Part shown: positions 17,437 through 26,137 of the stretch, piece by piece
Layout of the letters: the number at the start of each line of letters is the position of its first letter
Position numbering within the stretch: the stretch's first letter is position 1
Assembly: GCF_001026905.1 (NCBI RefSeq)
Contig: NZ_LAQL01000010.1
Coordinates: 62,001-126,000 of the forward strand
DNA: 64,000 nucleotides
Direction of reading: 5' to 3'
Source of the DNA: Kiloniella spongiae
GTDB taxonomy: Bacteria > Pseudomonadota > Alphaproteobacteria > Kiloniellales > Kiloniellaceae
The notes under the pieces: generated by a model
Databases searched by the model: none
What the model was told of the DNA's origin: nothing
Seen by the model: only the letters and a program-made list of their open reading frames with translations
Position numbers and translations under genes: made by a program

Positions 17437-18174
17437 TTACGAGAGCGGATTAACACTCTCGTTATCCACAAAGAGTTGGACACGTTCACTGGCAAAGTGA
17501 GTAATACCAAACTGTATCGCTTTGCCAGTTGCGTCCACATCAACACTTTCTGTAATCAGGACAGGCTTGTTTTTAGCTTGTTGCAATAGTTCTGCCGTGC
17601 GCTTGCTGGGCATCTGCGCCGTAATTCTTGTGTTTTTACGCGTGTAGTCGTTTAACCCGAAATGCTTAAAAGCCTCAGTCAGAGATTTGGTTTCTGCAAA
17701 AACCTTTTCAATCCCCTTGAAACGGAGTGCTGGCAGGTAACTAATCGAATGGGCGAGTGCAACACCATCAGCATGACTAACTGCTTCCAGTTTAATGACC
17801 TTTTCGTCTATCGCAACCATCAATCTTTTTGCCACTTGCCGCGTTGCCTTTTCTCTTTCGCTGCTTAACAAAGTCTTATCAGGCAAGCGATGGCGCCCCG
17901 AAACAATCTGTGAAAAACGAGTTCGGCTTCCCAGGGTATAGTCCATCAGATTTTCCTGAACAAAGGTCCCTCGGCCCTGTTCAACACGCATGACGTTATC
18001 TTCAGTAAGAGCAGCTATCGCACTGCGCACTGTATGCCGATTAACACCAAACCTTTTAGCCAGTTCATTTTCTGTTGGCAGTTTATCACCCGGCTTATAC
18101 ACCCCCGCCGTAATATCCTGAAGCAAATGACGCCCAATCTGCTTCCAGATTGCTTCACCCTTTTCCCACTCCAT
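17437..18174 (-). CDS. phnF: GntR/UTRA regulator of phosphonate metabolism
   Basis: The 245-residue protein has a GntR HTH at the N-terminus (about 10-75, LPTENELAKRFGVNRHTVRSA) and a C-terminal UTRA ligand domain, the PhnF architecture. It is divergent from phnG and ends convergently with the fructokinase. In C-P lyase clusters PhnF represses phn genes and releases them in the presence of a phosphonate-related ligand. The intergenic region holds a GTCTAGAC dyad and Pho-box-like repeats. Confidence 0.9.
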   Translation of the reverse strand: MEWEKGEAIWKQIGRHLLQDITAGVYKPGDKLPTENELAKRFGVNRHTVRSAIAALTEDNVMRVEQGRGTFVQENLMDYTLGSRTRFSQIVSGRHRLPDKTLLSSEREKATRQVAKRLMVAIDEKVIKLEAVSHADGVALAHSISYLPALRFKGIEKVFAETKSLTEAFKHFGLNDYTRKNTRITAQMPSKRTAELLQQAKNKPVLITESVDVDATGKAIQFGITHFASERVQLFVDNESVNPLS

Positions 18175-18189
18175 CTCATTGTCCTTTAA

Positions 18190-18238
18190 AGTTCATAAAA
18201 CTTTCATCAGTCGTCAATTGTCTTCATCAACACTTCAT
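18190..18238 (+). promoter_or_regulatory. Tandem Pho-box-like repeats before phnG
   Basis: Two pairs of 7-base half-sites ending TTCAT occur with the 11-base spacing of PhoB sites: AGTTCAT-AAAA-CTTTCAT (18190-18207) and TCTTCAT-CAAC-ACTTCAT (18221-18238). PhoB boxes are CTGTCAT repeats separated by 4 bases; CTTTCAT differs by one base. Phosphate-starvation control of phn genes is common, which supports the reading. Confidence 0.6.
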
Positions 18239-18254
18239 TCTATAAATCAAAAAG

Positions 18255-18276
18255 GTATAGACGTCTAGACAAATTT
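18255..18276. promoter_or_regulatory. Candidate PhnF operator upstream of phnG
   Basis: GTATAGACGTCTAGAC (18255-18270) is a near-perfect dyad centred on TAGAC/GTCTA. Its right part, TCTAGACAAATTT, recurs with one mismatch upstream of phnC. It lies 25-46 bases before the GTG start of phnG and 80 bases from phnF. Confidence 0.6.
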
Positions 18277-18300
18277 GATATTTGTCGAAAGGAGATAAAA

Positions 18301-18798
18301 GTGACCGATTGTTTGGGACAGTTAGACCCCAAAAGTACTAATGGCGAGAGGCAGAAATGGTTGTCTGTTCTGGCTCGTTGTACACTGAAAGATTTACAGC
18401 ATCATTGGAATGAACTGACAAAATCAGAAGCTAATTTGAGCAACCTTCCCTATCGTTTCTTGCGTAAAGCTGAAACCGGATTGGTTATGGTTCGCGGAAG
18501 AGCCGGCGGAGACGGACAACAATTCAACTTAGGTGAAGTATCTGTAACCCGCTGTACTGTGTGTCTTGATAGCGACCACATTGGGTATGCTTATATCCGA
18601 GGCCGGGATCATAAGAAGGCAGAACTGGTTGCCGTGTTGGACGCCCTGCTCCAAACCAATCGATGGTCACAAAAAATACGAGATACTTTTGTGATGCCTT
18701 TGGCCTCTGCTCAGGAAAAAGCAAAACAAAATCGTAAATCACAGATTGCGACCTCCAAGGTTGATTTCTTCACTATGGTAAGAGGAGAAGACGCATGA
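18301..18798 (+). CDS. phnG: C-P lyase core complex subunit PhnG
   Basis: This 165-residue protein has the PhnG pattern: LARCTLKDLQHHW, a VMVRGRAGGDGQQFNLGEVSVTRC block and GYAYIRGRDHKKAEL. PhnG joins PhnH, PhnI and PhnJ in the core complex that attaches phosphonate to ribose and cleaves the C-P bond. The start is a GTG at 18301, with AAAGGAG six bases upstream. Its stop overlaps the phnH start by four bases. It is the first gene of a tight eight-gene phnGHIJKLMN operon. Confidence 0.93.
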   Translation: MTDCLGQLDPKSTNGERQKWLSVLARCTLKDLQHHWNELTKSEANLSNLPYRFLRKAETGLVMVRGRAGGDGQQFNLGEVSVTRCTVCLDSDHIGYAYIRGRDHKKAELVAVLDALLQTNRWSQKIRDTFVMPLASAQEKAKQNRKSQIATSKVDFFTMVRGEDA

Positions 18799-19424
18799 TG
18801 AACGCTCAATCAAACTCCCTGACGACGCAGAATATTGGTCAAACAACACTTCCCGGGTTCCATAACCCCGTTTTTGATGCCACGGCAGTTTTCAGAACAG
18901 TTCTGGAGGCTATGTCTCATCCCGGCACAGTCATCGAAACGCCACTTACTTGTGAAAGTCCACGTAAGTTGAATTCATCCGCAGCTTCAATTCTTTTGGC
19001 TCTAACAGACATGGACACCACTGTCTGGCTTTCACCGAAAACAGAATGTTCAGATGTTGCTGATTATTTGCGATTTCATACCGGGTGTTCACTGACAAAT
19101 AATGCGGACCATTGCGACTTTGCCATTATCAATGGCCAGGAAGATCCTGATCTTGTCACAAGCCTGCCAATCGGAACAGCCGAATACCCTGATCGTTCAG
19201 CCACGCTGATTATCACTGTGGATCATTTTAATGCAGAACTAAAAGCTGTGTTAAGCGGGCCAGGTATAAAAACGACAAGTAATCTGTCCCCCGCTCCACT
19301 TAACTCAAAGTTTTGGGGATGGATGAAGGCAAACAGGAACACCTTCCCTTGTGGCATTGATATCATCTTTGCTTCTCCCACCCATATTTGCGCCCTTCCC
19401 CGTTCTTCAGAAATGGACATTTAA
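18795..19424 (+). CDS. phnH: C-P lyase core complex subunit PhnH
   Basis: This 209-residue protein has the PhnH signature near the start: GFHNPVFDATAVFRTVLEAMSHPGT. ALTDMDTTVWLSP and AIINGQEDPDL follow. PhnH binds PhnI in the core complex and is needed for the first step, coupling phosphonate to ATP-derived ribose. The start overlaps the phnG stop. The phnI ATG comes one base after its TAA. Confidence 0.92.
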   Translation: MMNAQSNSLTTQNIGQTTLPGFHNPVFDATAVFRTVLEAMSHPGTVIETPLTCESPRKLNSSAASILLALTDMDTTVWLSPKTECSDVADYLRFHTGCSLTNNADHCDFAIINGQEDPDLVTSLPIGTAEYPDRSATLIITVDHFNAELKAVLSGPGIKTTSNLSPAPLNSKFWGWMKANRNTFPCGIDIIFASPTHICALPRSSEMDI

Positions 19425-19425
19425 A

Positions 19426-20580
19426 ATGTATGTAGCTGTAAAAGGTGGCGAGAAAGCGATCAAAAACGCCCACCGTCTTCTCGCAGAAAAACGACGGGGC
19501 CCAAAAGAAATTCCCGAACTTTCCATTGCACAGATAAAAGAACAACTCAGCTTGTCTGTATCTCGTGTCATGGCTGAGGGATCATTGTTTGATGAAGATC
19601 TCGCCGCTTTGGCTATCAAGCAGGCCCGTGGAGATTTAATTGAAGCAATTTTCTTAATTCGTGCTTACAGAACCACGCTACCTCGCTTGGCCTATAGTCT
19701 CCCAATCAGAACGGACAAAATGGCCATAGAACGCCGGGTTTCGGCAACCTACAAAGACTTGCCCGGTGGACAAATCCTAGGCCCAACCTTTGATTACACC
19801 CACCGTCTTCTTGATTTTGATCTGTTGGAAGCGTCTGACGCCCCCCCGTCAGAAGAGCAAGCTCCAGATGCCAAAAAATCACAAACGGAAAATGATATTC
19901 AGGCATCTGAGACAGATATGCCACGGGTTTTAGGTGGCCTTTTAAATAACGAAGGCCTTATTCAGGTAGAAAAGCTTCCCGAAAATGAAAACGAACATCC
20001 TGTGGGAGACTTAACCCGGGAACCACTTGAATTTCCGGTTGATCGCGATCAAAGATTACAAAATCTTGCCCGTGGCGACGAAGGTTTCATTCTATCACTC
20101 GGTTATTCAACACAACGCGGATATGCCCGAAATCATGCCTTTGTCGGCGAGATTAGACTGGGAACTGTTTCTATCGAAATCCAACCACCAGAGTTAGGAT
20201 TTACGATTGATATCGGCGACCTGGAAATAACTGAATGCGAAACAGTTAATCAGTTTCAGGGATCAAAAACTGAACCCCCACAGTTTACACGCGGATATGG
20301 TCTGGTTTTCGGACAAAACGAACGCAAAGCCATTTCAATGGCCTTGGTCGACCGCGCTCTCCGCGCAAAGGAAATGGGCGAAGATATTGTCGCTCCGGCC
20401 CAGGACGAAGAGTTCGTTATGTCCCATAGCGATAACATACAAGCCACAGGTTTTGTCGAACATATCAAGCTCCCACATTACGTAGATTTTCAGGCCGAGC
20501 TGGGACTGGTTCGTCGCATGCGCGAAGAGCAACAGGACACACCCGCACAACAGGCACAAACACAACAGGCGGCAGAGTAA
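19426..20580 (+). CDS. phnI: C-P lyase core complex subunit PhnI
   Basis: Starting at the ATG 19426 (MYVAVKGGEKAIKNAH), the 384-residue product has the invariant N-terminal block of PhnI and RGYARNHAFVGEIRLG in the C-terminal half, with GYGLVFGQNERKAI. PhnI carries the nucleosidase activity that displaces adenine with phosphonate, with PhnG/H/L. An open frame extends upstream to 19351 inside phnH, but the conserved start is the inner ATG. The C-terminus has a glutamine-rich tail (QQDTPAQQAQTQQ). Confidence 0.93.
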   Translation: MYVAVKGGEKAIKNAHRLLAEKRRGPKEIPELSIAQIKEQLSLSVSRVMAEGSLFDEDLAALAIKQARGDLIEAIFLIRAYRTTLPRLAYSLPIRTDKMAIERRVSATYKDLPGGQILGPTFDYTHRLLDFDLLEASDAPPSEEQAPDAKKSQTENDIQASETDMPRVLGGLLNNEGLIQVEKLPENENEHPVGDLTREPLEFPVDRDQRLQNLARGDEGFILSLGYSTQRGYARNHAFVGEIRLGTVSIEIQPPELGFTIDIGDLEITECETVNQFQGSKTEPPQFTRGYGLVFGQNERKAISMALVDRALRAKEMGEDIVAPAQDEEFVMSHSDNIQATGFVEHIKLPHYVDFQAELGLVRRMREEQQDTPAQQAQTQQAAE

Positions 20581-20584
20581 AACG

Positions 20585-21505
20585 ATGTCTCAAAACACAA
20601 CAGCATCGTCCTATAACTACGCATATCTGGACGAACAAACTAAACGCATGATCCGCCGGGCGCTTCTGAAAGCAGTGGCGATCCCCGGTTATCAGGTTCC
20701 TTTCGCCGGCCGCGAAATGCCCATGCCCTACGGTTGGGGAACAGGTGGTGTACAGGTCACAGCTACTGTTATCGGTCCATCTGACACATTGAAAGTCATC
20801 GACCAGGGCAGTGACGATACAACCAATGCCGTAAGTATCAGACAGTTTTTTGAAAAGACTGCCGATATCGACACAACAGAAAAAACCAAAGAAGCGACGG
20901 TTATTCAAACCCGACACAGAATTCCCGAAGAAGCTCTGACAGAAGGGCAAATTCTGGTCTATCAGGTGCCAATTCCAGAACCCCTTCGTTTTCTGGAACC
21001 CAGAGAAACAGAAACCCGCAAGATGCACGCACTGGAAGAATACGGCCTTATGCATGTAAAGCTGTATGAAGACATTTCGCGCCATGGACACATCGCAACA
21101 ACCTATGCCTATCCGGTAAAGGTAAATGGTCGCTATGTGATGGACCCTTCCCCGACCCCTAAATTCGACAATCCGAAAATGGATAATTGTGCTGCTCTGC
21201 AGCTATTTGGTGCCGGTCGTGAAAAACGGATTTATGCCATCCCGCCATACACAAAAGTTCAAAGTCTGGATTTTGAAGATCATCCCTTTGAAATTCAATC
21301 CTGGGATCAAGACTGTGCCCTCTGCGGATCAACAGACAGCTTCTTGGATGAAGTTATTCTGGATGACAAAGGCAACCGCATGTTTGTCTGTTCCGACAGC
21401 GATTATTGCCAAAGCAGAAGGGATGATTCGATATCCCCGCCAGTAGAACACTCACTCGCCCAAGCTTCCCAGATGCAATCCGTAAATTCTGAGGCATCAA
21501 AATGA
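20585..21505 (+). CDS. phnJ: Carbon-phosphorus lyase PhnJ (radical SAM)
   Basis: This 306-residue enzyme cleaves the C-P bond of 5-phosphoribose 1-phosphonate by radical chemistry. The atypical cysteine motif CX2CX21C then X5C is intact: C244, C247, C269 and C275 (CALC ... FVCSDSDYC). The N-terminal YAYLDEQTKRMIRRALLKAVAIPGYQVPF block and the GWGTGG segment are typical of PhnJ. The start lies four bases after the phnI stop, and the end overlaps phnK by four bases. Confidence 0.95.
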   Translation: MSQNTTASSYNYAYLDEQTKRMIRRALLKAVAIPGYQVPFAGREMPMPYGWGTGGVQVTATVIGPSDTLKVIDQGSDDTTNAVSIRQFFEKTADIDTTEKTKEATVIQTRHRIPEEALTEGQILVYQVPIPEPLRFLEPRETETRKMHALEEYGLMHVKLYEDISRHGHIATTYAYPVKVNGRYVMDPSPTPKFDNPKMDNCAALQLFGAGREKRIYAIPPYTKVQSLDFEDHPFEIQSWDQDCALCGSTDSFLDEVILDDKGNRMFVCSDSDYCQSRRDDSISPPVEHSLAQASQMQSVNSEASK

Positions 21506-22305
21506 CTTCCTCAAATCAAACACGATCACCTGAACAAGCACTTTTAAGTGTCAAAGACCTGGCAATGATGTATGGCAACCGGATCGGCTGCCAGAACATA
21601 TCATTTGACCTTCGACCTGGCGAAGTTCTTGGGATTGTTGGTGAGTCTGGATCAGGTAAATCTACACTTCTCAACTGTATCTCCGCTCAACTGAAACCGA
21701 CTTTTGGGTCTGTCAGCTATCACACTCGCCACGATGGAGAGCAGAACCTTTTTGAAGATATGAGCGAACCAGAGCGTCGTTTTCTTATGCGGACGGACTG
21801 GGCCTTTGTTCATCAGAACCCTCGCGATGGTCTTAGAATGGGTGTTAGTGCGGGTGCTAACATTGGTGAAAGACTGATGGCTGTTGGCTGGCGTCACTAT
21901 GGAAACATTCGTGACACGGCGACTGACTGGCTTGGTAAGGTTGAAATATCGACAGAGCGTCTGGATGACCTTCCGTCGACCTTTTCCGGTGGTATGCAAC
22001 AACGTCTGCAAATTGCACGTAATCTTGTGACGGCCCCGCGTCTGGTTTTTATGGATGAACCAACTGGCGGCCTGGATGTTTCGGTACAGGCTAAACTGCT
22101 CGATCTGCTTCGTGGCCTTGTACAAAACCTTGGACTTTCCGTGGTTATCGTCACCCATGACCTCGCCGTCGCTCGATTATTATCCCATCGTCTTATGGTG
22201 ATGAAAAGCGGACATGTTGTTGAAAGCGGCCTAACGGATCAGGTTCTTGATGATCCTCAGGACCCTTACACACAGCTCCTTGTTTCATCGATATTGCAAT
22301 CTTAA
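21502..22305 (+). CDS. phnK: Phosphonate C-P lyase ABC-type ATPase PhnK
   Basis: The 267-residue ABC ATPase has Walker A GESGSGKST, the signature FSGGMQQR, Walker B LVFMDEP and the switch His in VTHDLA. PhnK is not a transporter subunit but docks onto the PhnGHIJ core. Its place between phnJ and phnL and the overlap with phnJ (ATGA) fit the standard order. Confidence 0.92.
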   Translation: MTSSNQTRSPEQALLSVKDLAMMYGNRIGCQNISFDLRPGEVLGIVGESGSGKSTLLNCISAQLKPTFGSVSYHTRHDGEQNLFEDMSEPERRFLMRTDWAFVHQNPRDGLRMGVSAGANIGERLMAVGWRHYGNIRDTATDWLGKVEISTERLDDLPSTFSGGMQQRLQIARNLVTAPRLVFMDEPTGGLDVSVQAKLLDLLRGLVQNLGLSVVIVTHDLAVARLLSHRLMVMKSGHVVESGLTDQVLDDPQDPYTQLLVSSILQS

Positions 22306-22315
22306 GGACATGAAT

Positions 22316-23011
22316 ATGTCAAAAATGATTAACGTGGAAAATGTCGCAAAACATTTTACTCTCCACAATCAGGCAAGCATGACAATCCCGGTATTCGAAG
22401 GTATTTCCTTCTTTTTGAATCAGGGCGAATGCGTTGCGCTAACAGGTGAATCAGGTTCAGGTAAGAGTACTTTTATGCGCATGCTTTATGCCAACTATAT
22501 ATGCAACAAAGGAAGTATTCATATCCGCCACAATGATCAACTGGTTGATATTGTCAAAGCAGACCCACATCAAATTTTGGATGTAAGAAAGCGCACACTT
22601 GGTTATGTTAGCCAGTTTTTGCGCGTTATTCCAAGGGTTCCAACAATCGAAATCGTTGCCGAGCCATTGATTGCTCTTGGACAGGATAAAGAACTGGCCA
22701 TTGCAAAGGCACAAGACATTCTAGCTCGCTTGAGAATACCAGAACGTTTATGGAGTTTATCGCCTTTGACGTTTTCTGGTGGTGAACAACAGCGTGTCAA
22801 TATCGCCCGTGGATTTATCGCTGATTACCCAATCCTTTTGCTCGATGAACCAACAGCTTCTCTTGATGCCCTGAACAGACAAACCGTCCTTGATCTTATA
22901 GAACAAGCCAAGGACAGAGGCTGTGCTATTCTGGGTATTTTTCATGATCAGGAAGCAAGAGACGCGGTTTGTTCCAGAACCTTTGACGTCACCCAATTTC
23001 AGAGTGCTTAG
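22316..23011 (+). CDS. phnL: Phosphonate C-P lyase ABC-type ATPase PhnL
   Basis: This 231-residue ABC ATPase has Walker A GESGSGKST, the signature FSGGEQQR, Walker B ILLLDEP and a H-loop IFHDQ. PhnL works with PhnG/H/I in the initial reaction. I use the ATG at 22316 (MSKMINVENV), because AAGGA lies 7 bases upstream, just past the phnK stop. An open frame extends back to 22247 inside phnK but lacks support. Confidence 0.92.
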   Translation: MSKMINVENVAKHFTLHNQASMTIPVFEGISFFLNQGECVALTGESGSGKSTFMRMLYANYICNKGSIHIRHNDQLVDIVKADPHQILDVRKRTLGYVSQFLRVIPRVPTIEIVAEPLIALGQDKELAIAKAQDILARLRIPERLWSLSPLTFSGGEQQRVNIARGFIADYPILLLDEPTASLDALNRQTVLDLIEQAKDRGCAILGIFHDQEARDAVCSRTFDVTQFQSA

Positions 23012-23013
23012 AG

Positions 23014-24156
23014 ATGAATGAAAAAGTCTTTACCAATGCAAAAATAGTTCTGCCGAACGAAGTTGTTCATGGGTCTTTAAAAATTGCCAATGGCAAGATT
23101 GAAGATATTTCGACAAGAAATACATCCATATCCAGTGCTCTGGATATGGACGGTGACCTCTTGTTGCCCGGGCTTGTGGAACTGCACACCGACAACCTTG
23201 AAAAACATATGACCCCTCGCCCCAAGACGGAATGGCCATCCGTTGCCGCAGTGGTCAGTCACGACAGTCAAGTTGCAAGTGCAGGGATTACGACCGTCTT
23301 TGATGCGATAGCCGTGGGTGATGTGAACGAAGGAAGTAGCCGGGTTAAACGACTGGAAGAAATGGTCGGTGGCCTGGTTCACGCCAATCGAGAAAACCTG
23401 CTTCGTGCAGATCATCTGATTCACCTAAGATGTGAAGTCAGCTACGCAGATATGGCGCCGGCATTGGATAAGCTGTCTAAAAACAATCTGGTCCGTATGT
23501 TATCGGTTATGGATCATACACCTGGGCAAAGACAATTTGTCTCTCTGGATGCCTATTACATTTATTATCAGGGAAAATACGGCCTGAGTGACGGTGAAAT
23601 GGAAAAGTTCATTTCCGAAAGGCGGTTAGATCAAGAAAGATACAGCCAAAAGAACCGCAAATACGTTGTGGGCACTGCCCATGATAACGGTTTTGCGCTT
23701 GCCAGTCATGACGATGCAACTGAAGTCCATGTAAAAGAGGCTGTATCTGATGGCATGACGGTTGCGGAATTTCCCACCACATTAGAAGCAGCCAGAAGTT
23801 CACATAATTCCGGCTTGGCCGTTATGATGGGCGGACCAAATGTGGTTCGGGGAAAATCCCACTCCGGCAATATTTCCGCAGGTGAGCTGGCAAAGGAAGG
23901 ATATCTGGATATTATTTCCAGTGACTATGTCCCCCATAGCCTGTTGCACGCCGCGATGTTGCTCTATGAAGATTTTGACGCCTACGATCTGCCCAAATCC
24001 ATTCAAACAGTAACCAAAACACCAGCTGAACGTGTTGGTTTAACCGACCGGGGCGAAATTGCCTTGGGAAAACGTGCAGATCTTATTCATGTCCACCACT
24101 CGCACCACCACCCTGTTGTCAGAGGTGTATGGCGCGAAGGAAACAGGGTCTCTTAA
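23014..24156 (+). CDS. phnM: Alpha-D-ribose 1-methylphosphonate 5-triphosphate diphosphatase PhnM
   Basis: This 380-residue amidohydrolase-fold enzyme has DLLLPGLVELHTDNLEKH (metal His), VMDHTPGQRQF, ASHDDAT and VRGKSHSGNISA, all characteristic of PhnM. It removes diphosphate from the ribose triphosphate intermediate, giving the 5-phosphate substrate of PhnJ. The start is two bases after the phnL stop, and the stop is one base before phnN. Confidence 0.93.
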   Translation: MNEKVFTNAKIVLPNEVVHGSLKIANGKIEDISTRNTSISSALDMDGDLLLPGLVELHTDNLEKHMTPRPKTEWPSVAAVVSHDSQVASAGITTVFDAIAVGDVNEGSSRVKRLEEMVGGLVHANRENLLRADHLIHLRCEVSYADMAPALDKLSKNNLVRMLSVMDHTPGQRQFVSLDAYYIYYQGKYGLSDGEMEKFISERRLDQERYSQKNRKYVVGTAHDNGFALASHDDATEVHVKEAVSDGMTVAEFPTTLEAARSSHNSGLAVMMGGPNVVRGKSHSGNISAGELAKEGYLDIISSDYVPHSLLHAAMLLYEDFDAYDLPKSIQTVTKTPAERVGLTDRGEIALGKRADLIHVHHSHHHPVVRGVWREGNRVS

Positions 24157-24157
24157 A

Positions 24158-24760
24158 ATGGAAACAGGCTGGCTTTATCTTGTCGTGGGACCAAGCGGTG
24201 CAGGCAAGGACACCTTGCTTGATGCCGCGCGTCAACGTTTTGGCAATACAACAAGCGTTATTTTCCCAAGACGATCAATCACCCGTTCTGAAAATGCCGG
24301 AGGAGAAGACCATATTGGCCTTTCGGTCGATGAATTTACCCGTAAAAAACGGGCGGGTATCTTTGCACTTTCATGGGATGCACACGACTTGAAGTATGGC
24401 ATACCCCGCTCAATCAATGACGAATTGTCAGATGGAAAATGTGTTGTCGTGAATGTGTCCCGAAGTGTTTTAAACGAGGCACGTAACGAATACCCAAACC
24501 TGAGAATAATCTCAATCACAGTTGATCCCGACATTCTTTCGCAACGATTACACGCCCGAGGTCGGGAAAGTGAAGCCGACATACAAAGAAGGTTGGATCG
24601 CGCCAAATCATACCGTGTTCGCGGCGATGATGTGATTGAGATAGATAACAGTGGCCCCCTTGAAGAGGCCATTTCTAACTTTGTTATGGCAATCGAAAAT
24701 CCTTACTTACAAACCAGCCATCCCTATCGCTATACTGAAGCATCAGTATTTCAGGGTTAA
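24158..24760 (+). CDS. phnN: Ribose 1,5-bisphosphate phosphokinase PhnN
   Basis: This 200-residue guanylate-kinase-like enzyme has a P-loop GPSGAGKDT near residue 11 and the PhnN pattern FPRRSITRSENAGGEDH, then a SWDAHDLKYGIPRS segment. It makes phosphoribosyl diphosphate from ribose 1,5-bisphosphate, returning the ribose of the C-P lyase pathway to PRPP. I choose the ATG at 24158; a longer open frame from 24059 lies inside phnM. It ends the operon and is convergent with the DUF1045 gene six bases on. Confidence 0.93.
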   Translation: METGWLYLVVGPSGAGKDTLLDAARQRFGNTTSVIFPRRSITRSENAGGEDHIGLSVDEFTRKKRAGIFALSWDAHDLKYGIPRSINDELSDGKCVVVNVSRSVLNEARNEYPNLRIISITVDPDILSQRLHARGRESEADIQRRLDRAKSYRVRGDDVIEIDNSGPLEEAISNFVMAIENPYLQTSHPYRYTEASVFQG

Positions 24761-24766
24761 TACTAA

Positions 24767-25468
24767 TCAGCTGATAGCTGAAAGTTTATAACGGGAGATT
24801 TCTTCAAATTTCCCGCCTTGGCCCGGATCACCAAAAAGCGCGATTTCATCAATGACAAAGCGCTCTTTACATAATCCTTCGCAGTGCTCTTCAAGTATTG
24901 CCTGATATTTGATCAGGTCCATTCCCTCGAGTTTGTCACTCAATGTCAGATGAAAACGGAACTCTTCCATCACAAAAGGGTACCCCCATCGCAAGAGCAA
25001 TTGTTCCTGGATGGTCGTTAGGCCAGCTTGTCGACGACGATCTATTTCTTCCTTACCTGGTGCCAATCTAAAATTATCAAACGTTCTCATGCACTGTTCA
25101 GCAAGGTTCGGGATTTGGCTTTCCGGATCATCTGGAACAAGCGCCAGAAACCGACCTATTGATCTTATGGAAAGCGGCCCACAGATAATCGGGTGAATTT
25201 TTGTTGCAAAGGATTCAAGAGATTTATTCAGGGAATTAAAGTTACGATTTTTCCGCAACTTAAATGGAGATCTTAATGTTCCATGAAAAGCATAACGTCC
25301 TGCTCCTTGCGTGATTTTTTCAATCTCTTGAAGGGTCATACCCTTAATAACTGGCCTTGGAATATCATCGCGAGAGACTGGATCATAACCAAACCAGGCA
25401 TTGCCAAATTGCCCCAACCTGCTTTCTAATCGCGGCGTATAATAAATAGCATAACGCTCATAAACCAT
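24767..25468 (-). CDS. DUF1045 2H-phosphoesterase of phosphonate metabolism
   Basis: This 233-residue protein has two HxT-type motifs, HGTL at 62-65 and HLTL at 173-176, the catalytic pair of the 2H phosphoesterase fold, and begins MVYERYAIYYTP as usual for the DUF1045 family found in phosphonate operons. No phnP (cyclic ribose-phosphate phosphodiesterase) is in the window, so this protein may open the 5-phosphoribosyl 1,2-cyclic phosphate made by PhnJ; that is inference. It is the last gene of the phnCDE unit and has AGGA six bases before its ATG. Confidence 0.85.
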   Translation of the reverse strand: MVYERYAIYYTPRLESRLGQFGNAWFGYDPVSRDDIPRPVIKGMTLQEIEKITQGAGRYAFHGTLRSPFKLRKNRNFNSLNKSLESFATKIHPIICGPLSIRSIGRFLALVPDDPESQIPNLAEQCMRTFDNFRLAPGKEEIDRRRQAGLTTIQEQLLLRWGYPFVMEEFRFHLTLSDKLEGMDLIKYQAILEEHCEGLCKERFVIDEIALFGDPGQGGKFEEISRYKLSAIS

Positions 25469-25489
25469 AATTTATCCTAGTAATTCCGA

Positions 25490-26134
25490 TTACAGTCCAG
25501 GATCATACTTCAAACAGAATTCATCAATCCCAAGCGTTCTAAAATCATGCAACCGATCAGTCAAAATGGCGTGATCCCAATCCCACCAATTAATACGAAG
25601 AAGAGCCTTTTGAATAGCCTTCTCAAAACGGGGACGAATTTCTGTCGCGGGAACACCGGCAACAATAGAATAAGGCGCAACATCTTTGGTAACAACGGCC
25701 CCGGAACCGATCACAGAGCCAGTACCAATATGAACACCGCCTTTGACAATTGCGCCATGACCGATCCAGACATCATGGTCGACATGAACAGCAGACGAAC
25801 GACGCCAATTGAAAAAATCAGTATCATCATCCCCCATATCATAGGCATCACTCCGATACTGAAAGTGATGCATGCTTGCCCGGTCCATAGGATGTTGACC
25901 TGGGTTAAGGCGAACAAAGGCCGCAATGTTCACAAACTTCCCTATCTGACTATAGATAATATCGCTGTTATTTACGACATAGCTATAGTCACCCAGTCTG
26001 CTTTCAACGACCTTGGTTCCCTCCCCAACCTCAGTCCACTGTCCTAGATGACTATCAACAACGACCGCACTATCAGCAATGGTCGGCTGTTCAGAAAGTT
26101 GTTTTTTAACATGAGGTTGGGTTTGGAAATACAT
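25490..26134 (-). CDS. Phosphonate-locus hexapeptide-repeat acyltransferase
   Basis: This 214-residue left-handed beta-helix protein has hexapeptide repeats (VGEGTKVVESRLGDYSYV and GVHIGTGSVIGSGAVVTKD) and an internal HHFQYRSDAYD loop, as in chloramphenicol/xenobiotic acetyltransferase-type proteins tied to phn loci. It probably acetylates aminophosphonates or an intermediate, a PhnO-like job by another fold; the substrate is inferred. The start is three bases after the phnE stop, and it is followed by the DUF1045 gene in the same operon. Confidence 0.8.
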   Translation of the reverse strand: MYFQTQPHVKKQLSEQPTIADSAVVVDSHLGQWTEVGEGTKVVESRLGDYSYVVNNSDIIYSQIGKFVNIAAFVRLNPGQHPMDRASMHHFQYRSDAYDMGDDDTDFFNWRRSSAVHVDHDVWIGHGAIVKGGVHIGTGSVIGSGAVVTKDVAPYSIVAGVPATEIRPRFEKAIQKALLRINWWDWDHAILTDRLHDFRTLGIDEFCLKYDPGL

Positions 26135-26137
26135 TAG

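Noticed and set aside
24059-24157. Longer phnN reading frame
   Set aside because: It lies entirely inside phnM; the PhnN P-loop is normally about ten residues from the start, which the ATG at 24158 gives.
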